In this document: in pieces, positions 25,520 to 37,451 of the stretch
How the letters are laid out: each line of letters begins with the position of its first letter
How positions within the stretch are numbered: the first letter of the stretch is position 1
From: a virus
Virus record (IMG/VR): IMGVR_UViG_3300043467_000329
Location: 1-47,849 of that record
Direction: 5' to 3' (one strand)
Length of the DNA stretch: 47,849 nucleotides
Made by a program: the position numbers and the translations under genes
The notes under the pieces: generated by a model
Told to the model about the DNA's origin: nothing
Databases searched by the model: none
Seen by the model: only the letters and a program-made list of their open reading frames with translations

Positions 25520-25577
25520 AGCTGGCACTAAGAGGGTTGCCCGAAGGATGACAACCTTTCAACTCTTAGCACCAGCT
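25520..25577 (-). terminator. Long hairpin downstream of the capsid gene
   Basis: Reading leftward, AGCTGGTGCTAAGAG (25577-25563) pairs with CTCTTAGTGCCAGCT (25534-25520), 15 bp with two wobbles. An inner GGTTG/CAACC stem is nested within. The tail ATTTCCTTTT is moderately T-rich. Probably a partial terminator or mRNA 3' end that raises capsid expression over the genes downstream. Confidence 0.7.
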
Positions 25578-25612
25578 AAACCTGTTTAACTAGCCGAAGC
25601 TAATTAAGTTTA

Positions 25613-26593
25613 TTATGCGTCAGCTGACAAGTAGCCCTGACGTGCACGGTTGGAGCAAGTAAGCTGTCCATAGGCCAATACGATGGCGTAACGAGCATCT
25701 TTCTGTGCAACTGTACCCTGCTGGAATGGCGTTGTGGTCCACCAATGGCCATTCATACCAGTGAGCTTGAGGTACTTCGTATTGAGGAAGTACATCGAGG
25801 CATTGGATACTTGGTTACCTGGCATTGCAAGGTCAAACACAACTGGTGTCTGCTTGAACATCAAGTTCTGGAAACCAGAGTTAGCCTTAGCTACGTCCTG
25901 GTAACGCACGTTTGGTGTCAACAATGACTCAAACTTGCTAAACAATGCTTCAGTGGTGATGATAATGTCTGGAGTATCATTACCCTTCGATGCGTTGTTG
26001 TACACGTTTGCCATGTTAACAAGGCTCAAAGTTGCATTTTGTATACCTGCTGGTATAGTTGGGTTCCACCATGAACTGGTTGCTGCGTCGATACCACCGA
26101 TTGCGGTGTTCAATGAACCAGCGAAACCGCCGATACCGTTGAACTCTTTTGCGGTGCCACCAGTGCCATTGTTCGAGCTAAGAAGCTGACCGTTGACAAG
26201 TGACTTAATCGACATTTCTGCCTGCATAATTTTAGCATTCAACAACTTGATGATTGCTTCTGTTCCACGGTTCTGTGCTTCTTCGATACCGCTAATTGCG
26301 ATGGATGCAGCGATTTGCTTCCAGTCGTAAATAGCAGACGTGATGCCGTCTTGTGGGGTAAGAGCAATGTTGTCATAGCCCGAGTAGGATGCAGCGGTTG
26401 AGTTCTCTTCATAGAGCACTGGCTCTACGATTTGAGTTCCGCCTTCTTCCATAACAACTCTTCCACCTGAATTCATGTGGTTCAAGAGCACGAGGTCCTT
26501 GAAGATGTTGTCAACCAGCGTTGGCTGGTAGTTTTGTAGTGTCGTAGAAAACAGTGCATTGTAATCTACGGACTGCACGTTTGGTGAAGTCAT
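25613..26593 (-). CDS. Major capsid protein
   Basis: 326 residues. The N-terminal helix (DYNALFSTTLQNYQPTLVDNIFKDLVLLNHM) and long E-loop-like region (GGRVVMEEGGTQIVEPVLYEENS), IKSLVNGQLLS and a beta-rich C-terminus fit an HK97-fold capsid protein of short-tailed phages. It follows the scaffold gene and precedes a strong hairpin. GGAG precedes the ATG. Codon use is less AT-biased than in neighbours, as often seen in highly expressed capsid genes. Confidence 0.8.
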   Translation of the reverse strand: MTSPNVQSVDYNALFSTTLQNYQPTLVDNIFKDLVLLNHMNSGGRVVMEEGGTQIVEPVLYEENSTAASYSGYDNIALTPQDGITSAIYDWKQIAASIAISGIEEAQNRGTEAIIKLLNAKIMQAEMSIKSLVNGQLLSSNNGTGGTAKEFNGIGGFAGSLNTAIGGIDAATSSWWNPTIPAGIQNATLSLVNMANVYNNASKGNDTPDIIITTEALFSKFESLLTPNVRYQDVAKANSGFQNLMFKQTPVVFDLAMPGNQVSNASMYFLNTKYLKLTGMNGHWWTTTPFQQGTVAQKDARYAIVLAYGQLTCSNRARQGYLSADA

Positions 26594-26625
26594 TTTATTT
26601 TCTCCTTATAATGTTAGTGTTTTGG

Positions 26626-27402
26626 TTAAAGCCCCAAGCCTTTTTTGGCTTGTTCAAAGGCTTCAAATACTGTTTTAGGTGCAGTAGTTGCGACTGGACT
26701 TCCGCCCTTAGAAGATGTGCCTGTGGAAACAATTGTTGCCGAACGCTTAGCTTGAACTCTAGCCTGTTCTTCTGAAAGCTTTTTAGTAGCTTCCGAAGCC
26801 TTAGAATAAACTTTATCAAAAGCAATCTGTTTAAAGACTGACTCTAAATCTGTTACTCCTGTTGCTATAGCTTTTGCTACAACTTCATCTGGATTGAAAT
26901 CTTCACCGTACTTGCTTTGTAATTTATCGATAGTTCTAGTTAATTCGTCCATAGCTTTAGATTGCTCGAAAGCCTGAATTCTTTGCTCTAACTGTCGCAT
27001 TTGCTTTTCAGCCGGGTCCATCCATTCGTCTTCGACTTCTGGTTGGGTTGCTACACCGTAGTGCTGCTGTAAAGCCTGCAAGGTGCCTGCTGGGTCTTCT
27101 TGCAACGATTGTGCAAGAGTAGCAGCAAATTCAACTTGCTTTCTTTGTTCGCTAAGTTCCTGTGTCTTACGGGTATAATCCGCTTGACGCTGGTACCCAG
27201 CTAGAGCCTCCTCTAAAGGTACTACGATTTCTTCGCCATTGACTTGGAGTTTTACGGACTTTGCCGCAACCTCTGTGTAATCAAAAAAATCTGGCTCTTC
27301 TATTACGCCTGCTTCGCCTAATTCCTCGACTTGTCCATCTTCGACAATGGGGTCGATTACTTCAGTACTAGCACTAGCATCATTTATTTCTTCATTACTC
27401 AT
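26626..27402 (-). CDS. Capsid scaffolding protein
   Basis: 258 residues. Acidic N-terminus, then the motif KLQVNGEEIVVPLEEALAGY followed by QRQADYTRKTQEL, common in phage scaffolds. A Gln/Glu-rich coiled coil and a basic C-terminal helix (TVFEAFEQAKKGLGL) follow. It lies between portal and capsid genes. It would guide procapsid assembly and leave before DNA packaging. Confidence 0.75.
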   Translation of the reverse strand: MSNEEINDASASTEVIDPIVEDGQVEELGEAGVIEEPDFFDYTEVAAKSVKLQVNGEEIVVPLEEALAGYQRQADYTRKTQELSEQRKQVEFAATLAQSLQEDPAGTLQALQQHYGVATQPEVEDEWMDPAEKQMRQLEQRIQAFEQSKAMDELTRTIDKLQSKYGEDFNPDEVVAKAIATGVTDLESVFKQIAFDKVYSKASEATKKLSEEQARVQAKRSATIVSTGTSSKGGSPVATTAPKTVFEAFEQAKKGLGL

Positions 27403-27467
27403 TTGGAGTCCATCCTTCTAGTTGGTTGTTCCTATATGTATGTAAATAATTTTACCTATATCTTTTA

Positions 27468-29411
27468 TTATTGCTGTACTCCACCTAATATTTGTTGTAA
27501 TATTTCTGGTGGAAGACTTTGTAAAATAGCAGCTAATTGGTCTGGGACTTGAGGTGCTGGGCCAGTAATTGGTGCACCAGCTATTAACCCTGGAGGCATT
27601 GGAGGACTTAGTGCTTGTTCTCCACCTCCTTGCATTGCTGCCATTAATTCAGGAGGTAAACCTTGTCCACCTTGTTCTGACTGCATTGCTGCCATTTGGT
27701 CTGGGGCCATACCTGGTGGCAAACCCTGTCCTTCTAAAGCTGCTTGGTCTGGTGCCATTGGCATGCCTTCTGGCATTTGAGGTTCTGGTTGTTGTAGATA
27801 AGCTGCAGCGTCTTTTACGCCAAAACCAGTTCTTAAAACATACTCTGCCAACTTTGGTAAGTTAACAAGTCCAGCCTCAGCAAACGGTTGCATTGCTGAA
27901 ACAATCTGTAATGCCATATCTCTGCGGAAAGCCTCATTACGTGGAGCTGTTGAACCAGCCTCAACTGTAAAATCAAACTCACCAGAAATATAATCTTTAT
28001 CAAATGTTAACCATACAGGTGCAGATTCAGTTCCTACTATTCTTACAGTCTGCTCTCCAGTTAAGAATTGTTGAGCTAGCATTATAAGATTAGCAGCACA
28101 TGCAGCTATTGAATTTTCAATTGACACAAGCTTTTCAGCCACTCTAGCATTACCAGCTTCAGCAATGATTGATGCTTCGCGGGCGGTACGAGTTGTCTCT
28201 GGGATTGCACCACGCTGGTACTCTGAGACGCCTGACACACGGTCAATATCATTTGTAATTAATGATGACTGATTATAATAATCTTGCGGGTTAATGTAGG
28301 CTGGCATTGCTACTACTACGTTTTGTAGATTCTCATTACCTTTAACTGGAACCAATACGTTGTCATCATCTGATGCCAAAGCCTGACGTCCAGCATCATC
28401 GAATGCTGATTCGCTAAACAAGTACTTGCGGGAGAAGCGCTTTCTATGGTTCATCATCTGGGTACGAGTTTCATTTAATTCGTACTGCAATGGCTCAATT
28501 GCTTCTAATTCACCCATTGGATAAAAGAATCCAGGGATTTCATAGTTACGCAACATGATGTAAGGGTGACCAAACACATATGGCATCTTGGTTGGTTTAA
28601 CCAGGAACTTATCACCAGTGTCTGAGAAGATGCACATTTCACCAGTATCAATATTATAATATTCAAAGATGTTGCATTGTGCTTCATCTGCATCAACTGT
28701 TGTGTCATAGTTTCCAGTTGCTATATAATCACCATAAGCATTTGAAATTGCTGGTCCTACATCTTTTCTTGCGGCATAATCATAACGGTCATCATTCTTA
28801 ACATCTTTTAATGTACGACGACTTCTTTGCGCAATCCAACGCAAGTCATTCATATCTGTTGCATATGGGTCAACAAACATATTAAATGGGTCAACGCGCT
28901 CTAAGAATGGACGGTCTTCTCTAATAACAAATGTTGATTCAACATCACCTGTAACTCCAGGACCATCTGCAGCTTCATCAGCGGTATCTTGAATATCATC
29001 AAGCTTTTTTTCTTCAACAAAACGATAACCAGTTTTAACCCAACCATGACCAAGAATTAGATAATCTTTAACTGCTCTTTGGAACTCTGGCTGACAACCA
29101 TAATGCTGCCACCAATAGTTAATAATTGATTCAGTTACTACAGCTTTATCACCATCTTCTGGTTTGCGCGGGTTAACCATAATCTTTGGACGACCAATAG
29201 AAACAGCAGGTGCTAAAGTATTAATAGTTGAGAACGCAATATTAACAAGCAATCTATCACCAGTTGCTACGCCACGATATTGCCTACCGCGATATAAGTT
29301 AATTAATCTTTGCCAAAGTTGACCATAATTTTCTTGCTGTAATTTCTTTTGAGCAAGATTAACTTTACCTCTATACTGACTTAACTTATCTGAGTTACTT
29401 TGACGTGCCAT
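27468..29411 (-). CDS. Portal protein
   Basis: 647 residues. NLYRGRQYRGVATGDRLLVNIAFSTINTL near the start, a central domain (DPFNMFVDPYATDMNDLRWIAQR; GELEAIEPLQYELNETRTQMMNHRKRF) and a Pro/Gln/Met/Gly-rich C-terminal tail (PQMPEGMPMAPDQAALEG). Length, motifs and placement upstream of scaffold and capsid fit a podovirus portal ring subunit. The low-complexity tail could form a barrel or interact with packaged DNA. Confidence 0.75.
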   Translation of the reverse strand: MARQSNSDKLSQYRGKVNLAQKKLQQENYGQLWQRLINLYRGRQYRGVATGDRLLVNIAFSTINTLAPAVSIGRPKIMVNPRKPEDGDKAVVTESIINYWWQHYGCQPEFQRAVKDYLILGHGWVKTGYRFVEEKKLDDIQDTADEAADGPGVTGDVESTFVIREDRPFLERVDPFNMFVDPYATDMNDLRWIAQRSRRTLKDVKNDDRYDYAARKDVGPAISNAYGDYIATGNYDTTVDADEAQCNIFEYYNIDTGEMCIFSDTGDKFLVKPTKMPYVFGHPYIMLRNYEIPGFFYPMGELEAIEPLQYELNETRTQMMNHRKRFSRKYLFSESAFDDAGRQALASDDDNVLVPVKGNENLQNVVVAMPAYINPQDYYNQSSLITNDIDRVSGVSEYQRGAIPETTRTAREASIIAEAGNARVAEKLVSIENSIAACAANLIMLAQQFLTGEQTVRIVGTESAPVWLTFDKDYISGEFDFTVEAGSTAPRNEAFRRDMALQIVSAMQPFAEAGLVNLPKLAEYVLRTGFGVKDAAAYLQQPEPQMPEGMPMAPDQAALEGQGLPPGMAPDQMAAMQSEQGGQGLPPELMAAMQGGGEQALSPPMPPGLIAGAPITGPAPQVPDQLAAILQSLPPEILQQILGGVQQ

Positions 29412-29412
29412 A

Positions 29413-29673
29413 TTAGCAATCCCACTTCTTTAATGCCAACGCTTTACGTGTTGGTCTTCCCTTAGAATCTTTCATTGGTCCTGGATTTCCTTCCATCCTA
29501 GCGCAAAATGACTTTCTTCTTGCTGCGGCTTTTGGTGACTTTGCTGCCTGCTTAGCAGATACTGGTGGCTTTAGATTCATACCTTCTGCTTTTGCTGATG
29601 CGCGGCCTTTAGCATTAAGTCCACCTGTAGGGCTTTTGCCTTCTTTCCTTTGCCAAGCTGGAGTTTTAGCCAT
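29413..29673 (-). CDS. Small basic conserved phage protein, 86 aa
   Basis: Starts MAKTPAWQRKEGKSPTGGLN and contains SAKQAAKSPKAAARRKSFCARM and KGRPTRKALALKKWDC. I recall this as a conserved phage family of unknown function (DUF6321-like). Highly basic. One of a run of tiny genes joined by TAATG or ATGA overlaps. Confidence 0.6.
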   Translation of the reverse strand: MAKTPAWQRKEGKSPTGGLNAKGRASAKAEGMNLKPPVSAKQAAKSPKAAARRKSFCARMEGNPGPMKDSKGRPTRKALALKKWDC

Positions 29674-29840
29674 TACTTCTTTTTCCTTGCTACCTTCATA
29701 TTATCAATTAAATTAGGATAAGGTCTACCTGCAGCTTTTGCAGAAGCTTTAGCTGAAGCTTTTTGTGCAGCTGTAAGTTTCTTTGGCGCGCCTAAAGATT
29801 TAGGACGTGCCTTTTCCCATACTGGTTTTTTAGAAGCCAT
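29673..29840 (-). CDS. Basic Lys/Ala-rich peptide, 55 aa
   Basis: MASKKPVWEKARPKSLGAPK start and a KASAKASAKAAGRPYPNL repeat, ending ARKKK. TAATG overlaps at both ends support translation. Strongly cationic, so probably nucleic-acid or virion associated. Confidence 0.55.
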   Translation of the reverse strand: MASKKPVWEKARPKSLGAPKKLTAAQKASAKASAKAAGRPYPNLIDNMKVARKKK

Positions 29841-30226
29841 TACTTTTTTAACCCTTCTCCGATTGCAGCTAGTCTGCAGTAACCATTTGGCTCAGCCTTT
29901 TCTACAATGATATGGCAGCCTTTCATTTTAGGGCACCAAAAAGCACAGTTAGAGCATTTAACTCCCATAGATTTCATTTCATTTTGTGCAGCTGGAACAT
30001 AACCAACCCAAATACCATTACCATCATTGTCAGCTAATTTGCCATATTCTTCAACTATATCAAAGAAAGATTCAACGTAATCAGCTTCTGCAGGAGCAAG
30101 TTTAATAATAGGATTAGTTACACCTTCTGGCAAACCTTCCATCTCTTTTTCTTTTTCTTCTTCAGGCTTGCCAATCATAATAGCAATCTTGAATGCTTCA
30201 CCCATTGGTGTATTTGAATATTTCAT
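29840..30226 (-). CDS. Cysteine-cluster protein, 128 aa
   Basis: The acidic N-terminal half is followed by CSNCAFWCPKMKGCHIIVEK and NGYCRL, a five-cysteine cluster that may bind zinc or an iron-sulfur centre. Similar small proteins occur next to phage portal genes. Start and stop overlap its neighbours by TAATG. Confidence 0.6.
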   Translation of the reverse strand: MKYSNTPMGEAFKIAIMIGKPEEEKEKEMEGLPEGVTNPIIKLAPAEADYVESFFDIVEEYGKLADNDGNGIWVGYVPAAQNEMKSMGVKCSNCAFWCPKMKGCHIIVEKAEPNGYCRLAAIGEGLKK

Positions 30227-30384
30227 TACGCCTCTAGTTCTCTTCGTTTGATTTCTTCAACTTCTGCTTCAGTATATACAAAATTGTTTTGTTCACATAC
30301 ATGTTCTCTTGAAGAGACAAATGCATTACAGTCAACGCACCTATACAAAGGTCCATTGGCTGTATACAAAACAAATTGACGCAT
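30226..30384 (-). CDS. Small CxxC protein, 52 aa
   Basis: MRQFVLYTANGPLYRCVDCN with a third cysteine in HVCEQN and an acidic/basic helix (TEAEVEEIKRRELEA). TAATG couplings at both ends. Zinc-knuckle-like; role unknown. Confidence 0.55.
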   Translation of the reverse strand: MRQFVLYTANGPLYRCVDCNAFVSSREHVCEQNNFVYTEAEVEEIKRRELEA

Positions 30385-30770
30385 TATTTAGCGCTTGCGT
30401 ATAATCCAACTGATACGTTGAATTCACCTATTGCAGGAACGTTTGATGTACTAGCAAAATAAACACCAAACTCCGATAGACCAGCAATGCTGCCTCTAAA
30501 GTTGTGTGCATAATATGATGGTGTTGAACCAGTTACGCTGTCCACTACTGTTACCAACGAGTTGTCTTCTGCATCATTAAGTGACCATAGTCCTGGTGAA
30601 GTTTGGTCATTATTTGCGCCACCGTAGAATGAAATACTTCCAATCCAACCTGTTGGTGCTTCTACAGTTACAACTATTGTGTCATAACCAGCAACATTAA
30701 TTGGATTCCATATATCACCAGAAGGTGTTGCAATAGTATTATTGTATGAAAATTGTAATTGCTTAAACAT
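30384..30770 (-). CDS. Beta-rich hypothetical protein, 128 aa
   Basis: Alternating hydrophobic pattern (YDTIVVTVEAPTGWIGSISFYGG; FNVSVGLYASAK) typical of a beta-sandwich. It could be a capsid decoration or head fibre protein, given the location in the head gene region, but no family is recognised. Confidence 0.5.
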   Translation of the reverse strand: MFKQLQFSYNNTIATPSGDIWNPINVAGYDTIVVTVEAPTGWIGSISFYGGANNDQTSPGLWSLNDAEDNSLVTVVDSVTGSTPSYYAHNFRGSIAGLSEFGVYFASTSNVPAIGEFNVSVGLYASAK

Positions 30771-30937
30771 TATTTACCTTTTACTTTCTTAAGATTTGGA
30801 TTCTTTCTTTTTGCGGCAGGTGATGCCTTGCGTGAAGCATTTGCAAGTATTGCCCCTGCAGACTCCATGCTATAGTTGCCCTTCTTAGCGATTTGTTTCT
30901 GAGCTGCTTTAAAGCCCATACCTTTTTTAGCTTTCAT
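30770..30937 (-). CDS. Basic 55-aa phage protein
   Basis: MKAKKGMGFKAAQKQIAKKG then NYSMESAGAILANASRKASPAAKRKNPNLKKVKGK. A compact helix pair with about a third basic residues; I recall similar small proteins in aquatic phages. TAATG to the next gene. Confidence 0.6.
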   Translation of the reverse strand: MKAKKGMGFKAAQKQIAKKGNYSMESAGAILANASRKASPAAKRKNPNLKKVKGK

Positions 30938-31059
30938 TTCTTTTTAGCTGACTTACCAGAACCCATTTTTTTACCATAAGGTCTTCCTACTGCTGGGCCC
31001 TGTGCGGCATTAAATGCTTCTGTCATTGTTGGCTTCTTTGCAGACTTTTTAGCTTTCAT
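30934..31059 (-). CDS. Basic 41-aa peptide
   Basis: MKAKKSAKKPTMTEAFNAAQ then GPAVGRPYGKKMGSGKSAKKK. It begins with the same MKAKK as the two neighbouring small genes and is joined to them by ATGA overlaps. Cationic, function unknown. Confidence 0.55.
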   Translation of the reverse strand: MKAKKSAKKPTMTEAFNAAQGPAVGRPYGKKMGSGKSAKKK

Positions 31060-31232
31060 TTTTTTTTGCTCTCTTTCACTAGGTCTTTTAGTTTTTTCTT
31101 TGCTGTTGTTAATCTTTTTTCTGCTTTTGTTAATTCTTTTTTAGCGGCTTTAACAACTGGTACTTCTATTTTCTTATATTTAGTAGGTTTGCTAACCTTC
31201 ATCTTCTTTGGAGCTTGTATTTTAGCTTTCAT
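31056..31232 (-). CDS. Lys-rich coiled-coil peptide, 58 aa
   Basis: MKAKIQAPKKMKVSKPTKYK then a charged helix (KKELTKAEKRLTTAKKKLKDLVKESKKK). Histone-like in composition. ATGA to the next gene. The three adjacent MKAK-starting genes may be paralogues. Confidence 0.55.
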   Translation of the reverse strand: MKAKIQAPKKMKVSKPTKYKKIEVPVVKAAKKELTKAEKRLTTAKKKLKDLVKESKKK

Positions 31233-31437
31233 CAATTTTCTTTCTTCTTGTCTTTGCCATATGCCAGGAAATATGATTATCTAATTTGTCATCAACTTTA
31301 TCTATTTGAGTAACAACACTTTCCAACAAACCTCTTACTACGGCATGGTCTGCTGAGTTTTCTTTTCTTAAATTTTGTATTATAATAACTAATGGTCCAC
31401 CAATAAGAGCAACGACAATAGGGACTAACCATTCCAT
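31222..31437 (-). CDS. Single-helix membrane protein with coiled coil
   Basis: 71 residues. N-terminal transmembrane helix (WLVPIVVALIGGPLVIIIQNL) and a cytoplasmic-looking charged coil (VVTQIDKVDDKLDNHISWHM). Such N-anchored coils occur among phage holin- or spanin-like proteins. TAATG from the gene before. Confidence 0.55.
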   Translation of the reverse strand: MEWLVPIVVALIGGPLVIIIQNLRKENSADHAVVRGLLESVVTQIDKVDDKLDNHISWHMAKTRRKKIDES

Positions 31438-31658
31438 TAAATTAGTTCTTTTCTTGCTGGAATCTTTTCAATTTCGCCGGCTTTAAATCTTGGGGAATCT
31501 TCCATAGCTCTTTGCTGTTCTCTTTCAGTTGGTCCATGAAATACTTCTTGCCCATGAGTAAACCCCAATCGCACACCCTTAACATGACATTTGAAGCAAA
31601 GCTGCCTCTTTATGTCATTTTCTGAGTCAATCGGTCTTTCGCAAGTTGAACACTTCAT
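31437..31658 (-). CDS. Small zinc-finger protein, 73 aa
   Basis: CSTCERPIDSENDIKRQLCFKCHVKG forms a CxxC...CxxC zinc site, then a charged tail. It is the first gene after the promoter at 31669-31697. That promoter's expected start near 31662 would leave only a few nt of leader, though read-through mRNA has a GGAG site. Confidence 0.6.
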   Translation of the reverse strand: MKCSTCERPIDSENDIKRQLCFKCHVKGVRLGFTHGQEVFHGPTEREQQRAMEDSPRFKAGEIEKIPARKELI

Positions 31659-31668
31659 ACAATCTCCT

Positions 31669-31697
31669 ATTATACTGTATTTTTCTTTACATGTCTA
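31669..31697 (-). promoter_or_regulatory. Promoter within the end of the large terminase gene
   Basis: Reading leftward: TAGACA (31697-31692), a 17-nt spacer and TATAAT (31674-31669). A near-consensus promoter that overlaps the terminase stop codon and would drive the head gene block. Expected start about 31662, nearly leaderless for the 31658 gene. Confidence 0.65.
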
Positions 31698-33284
31698 ATA
31701 ACTATTAAACTCGCCAATCCAATCACGCTCACGAGTCTTAATTGGCTTAGGAACTCTACTAGCAAAATAGTTTAGTGTTCCCCATGGAGCATCAGTCTTA
31801 GGACTATACTCTGGAAGCCAAACGTACTTAAGCATCTGGTTAGCAATAGCCAAGGACATTACACGGTCGTCGTGTGGGGAACCATGAGTAGAACCATTGT
31901 CATCTCGAACAAAGGTTTTAAGTTCAGCAATCGTATATTCACACTTAAGGTCTAAAGCACCATCTCTTAGATTAGCATTTAATTCGTCTATAGCTAAAGG
32001 CTTTGACAAGGTTGTTGTGCGCCAACCCAGCTTTTCAGTAGGTTCAGCGTTTCTAATGTTTAATTGACGTTGTCTATAAATATTAATATAATTAGCTTTA
32101 TTTAAAGATGTTAAAGTTGTTAAACCGTGGTTATTAGATTCAACACCTATTAAAGCTTCATTATAAAAGAAGCCTAAAGAAAATAGGACTTCTTCGCCAA
32201 ACTTGTCTGGGTCTACGTGTCCATGCCAATGGGCTACTACAAGACCAGACTTGGCATCAATAACATGAGCAGCAGAATAGTCACCCCTAGCCAATCCTTC
32301 GGCCACGTCAGCTCCAATAACATATCTAGCTCCGGCTTGTGGTAAGGCCCATACGGAGAGCGGTCCACCGGAGGACTCAAACATAAAAGAGTTTCGAACA
32401 TCAGAGAGTTTTTTATTAAAACCTTTCTTAGGAACTTCAGTTTGGAATTTCATTAAAGCATCAATGTCAAATACTGGGCGGCCAGAACGAATGAAAGCTT
32501 CCTCAGGATTTGATGGGTACTCTTGGTGTAATTGCCATATTGGTAGTTCTGCGGCTTGAGCATCATACCAAGCTTGGTCACGTCCTGATGCCGACCATGG
32601 AAAGAAGATTCCACGGAAACGGTTGGTGCCAGTCTGTGACCCATGCCACAAGTTAAAGAATATATTTCCCTCACCCTTGGCAGTAGACAGACAGATTACA
32701 CGACCACCTACGTCTGCAATTGGCTCTATTGATGCCCAGGCTTCCTCAGGATTAGGCAAGAACGCCATCTCGTCGATTATAGCCAAGTATACCGATTCAC
32801 CTCTAGCAGGCTCGTTAGCTGATGGCATTGATTCAATTACAGAATCATTACTAAACGACATCTTAAGAACGTTGTTCTGTAGCATCTCTGGACCAGACAA
32901 TCTCATCCAGTCAGGTATAAATTTATAAATATACTTAGCCTTTTGTAAAAGCTTTGTAGCTTCACGTTCAGTCTTTGAAAGCATGACCACAAATCTATCT
33001 GGCCAGAAGAAGGTAATCCAGAAGGCATACGCTGCAGCCAGTGTGGAGAATCCAATCTGACGTGCTTTAAGTACTATAGTATATCTTTCACCTAACCATG
33101 TTTTAACAGTTTCTTTTTGCGCGTCCCTCAAAGTAAAGGCAATACGTCCCTGATTAGGATGTTTAATATAAGCATAGTTTTCACAGAAGAAAGCAAATGC
33201 TTCTGCTAGTTCTGCTGGTGTTGCGTTCTCTGGACCACGGCACTTACGGAAGTTATATTCATTTAAGAGTTCATCTAAGTTCAC
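31695..33284 (-). CDS. terL: Terminase large subunit
   Basis: 529 residues, GTG start. ATPase: Walker A-like LKARQIGFSTLAAAYA (residue about 72 on), Walker B SVYLAIIDEMAFL, and the coupling motif CLSTAKGEGN. RNase H-like nuclease: VIGADVAEGLARGDYSAAHVID, GVESNNHG, and DDRVMSLAIANQML near the C-terminus, with the expected acidic residues. It packages DNA into the procapsid through the portal. Its start overlaps the end of the sulfotransferase gene by 14 nt. Confidence 0.9.
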   Translation of the reverse strand: MNLDELLNEYNFRKCRGPENATPAELAEAFAFFCENYAYIKHPNQGRIAFTLRDAQKETVKTWLGERYTIVLKARQIGFSTLAAAYAFWITFFWPDRFVVMLSKTEREATKLLQKAKYIYKFIPDWMRLSGPEMLQNNVLKMSFSNDSVIESMPSANEPARGESVYLAIIDEMAFLPNPEEAWASIEPIADVGGRVICLSTAKGEGNIFFNLWHGSQTGTNRFRGIFFPWSASGRDQAWYDAQAAELPIWQLHQEYPSNPEEAFIRSGRPVFDIDALMKFQTEVPKKGFNKKLSDVRNSFMFESSGGPLSVWALPQAGARYVIGADVAEGLARGDYSAAHVIDAKSGLVVAHWHGHVDPDKFGEEVLFSLGFFYNEALIGVESNNHGLTTLTSLNKANYINIYRQRQLNIRNAEPTEKLGWRTTTLSKPLAIDELNANLRDGALDLKCEYTIAELKTFVRDDNGSTHGSPHDDRVMSLAIANQMLKYVWLPEYSPKTDAPWGTLNYFASRVPKPIKTRERDWIGEFNSY

Positions 33285-34092
33285 GCCAAAACTCCAATCC
33301 TGAATAACGTCTTAGTGTCTCTGGCAAGAACACGTCTTCTGGTCTACGAGATTTCTTTTCTAATTTTGGTCTTATTTTGTGTAGATTCTTAATGCCTGTA
33401 AGACTGTTTTCAGAGATGCCTGAGCTGTCTTCAATATTTTCAAATTCATGATTGTATTTCTTAATTTCCAAGAAGTCATATATTTTATTAATCTCTTTCT
33501 CTGGGTTGTTTATAAAATTATCATATTCAACAAAATGAAACAAGTGTCTATATTCTGGATTCATTGCATGCTTCATGTTATTTAAACATCCCATTATATC
33601 ATTACCAAACTTCATTAGCCAATCTGCTCTTCTATCAGCCATTGGTTTGTCTGGAAATGTTTCTAATAAAACTTCTTTATCCATTAAAGCATTCTGCTGT
33701 GATTCAGGATGAGCATTAATGATTGTGTCAAATGAAACTAATATATCAAGTATATCTCTTACTGGACATATTATTTTAATATTTTGATTTACATAACGAT
33801 AAGCTACTTCTACACCATTGGCTGATGTCCAATTAAGGTTCTTGTCAATAATGTAGTTAGCTTGTTTATCATAATAAAAGTTTTGTGGTATTGCGGCAAT
33901 TGCATTAGATATTGCGTTGCCTCTGTCATAATCTTTATGTTCAAATGAATCAAATGTTTGTGTAGCATTAATCATCATTTGTAACATTGGACTTGCCGGC
34001 GAAACCCACAAGTCTGGATTCTGATTTAAAACAGAACTTAATATCGTTGCACCTGAGCGTTGAAGCCCAGCTAAAAAAAATATTTCCTTCAT
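33271..34092 (-). CDS. Sulfotransferase-like protein
   Basis: 273 residues. FFLAGLQRSGATILSSVLNQ matches the 5'-phosphosulfate-binding loop of PAPS-dependent sulfotransferases. ICPVRDILDILVSFD matches the 3'-phosphate-binding motif. YRHLFHFVEYDNFINNPE is a usual family segment. It would move sulfate from PAPS to a sugar or protein. Sitting between fibre and terminase genes, it may modify a fibre or host surface glycan. Expression is AT-rich and fits the surroundings; no sign of recent transfer. Confidence 0.75.
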   Translation of the reverse strand: MKEIFFLAGLQRSGATILSSVLNQNPDLWVSPASPMLQMMINATQTFDSFEHKDYDRGNAISNAIAAIPQNFYYDKQANYIIDKNLNWTSANGVEVAYRYVNQNIKIICPVRDILDILVSFDTIINAHPESQQNALMDKEVLLETFPDKPMADRRADWLMKFGNDIMGCLNNMKHAMNPEYRHLFHFVEYDNFINNPEKEINKIYDFLEIKKYNHEFENIEDSSGISENSLTGIKNLHKIRPKLEKKSRRPEDVFLPETLRRYSGLEFWRELR

Positions 34093-34113
34093 TTATTTTC
34101 CTTCGTTATTTAA

Positions 34114-37439
<3,326 letters not shown>

Positions 37440-37451
37440 TATTACTCCTTG

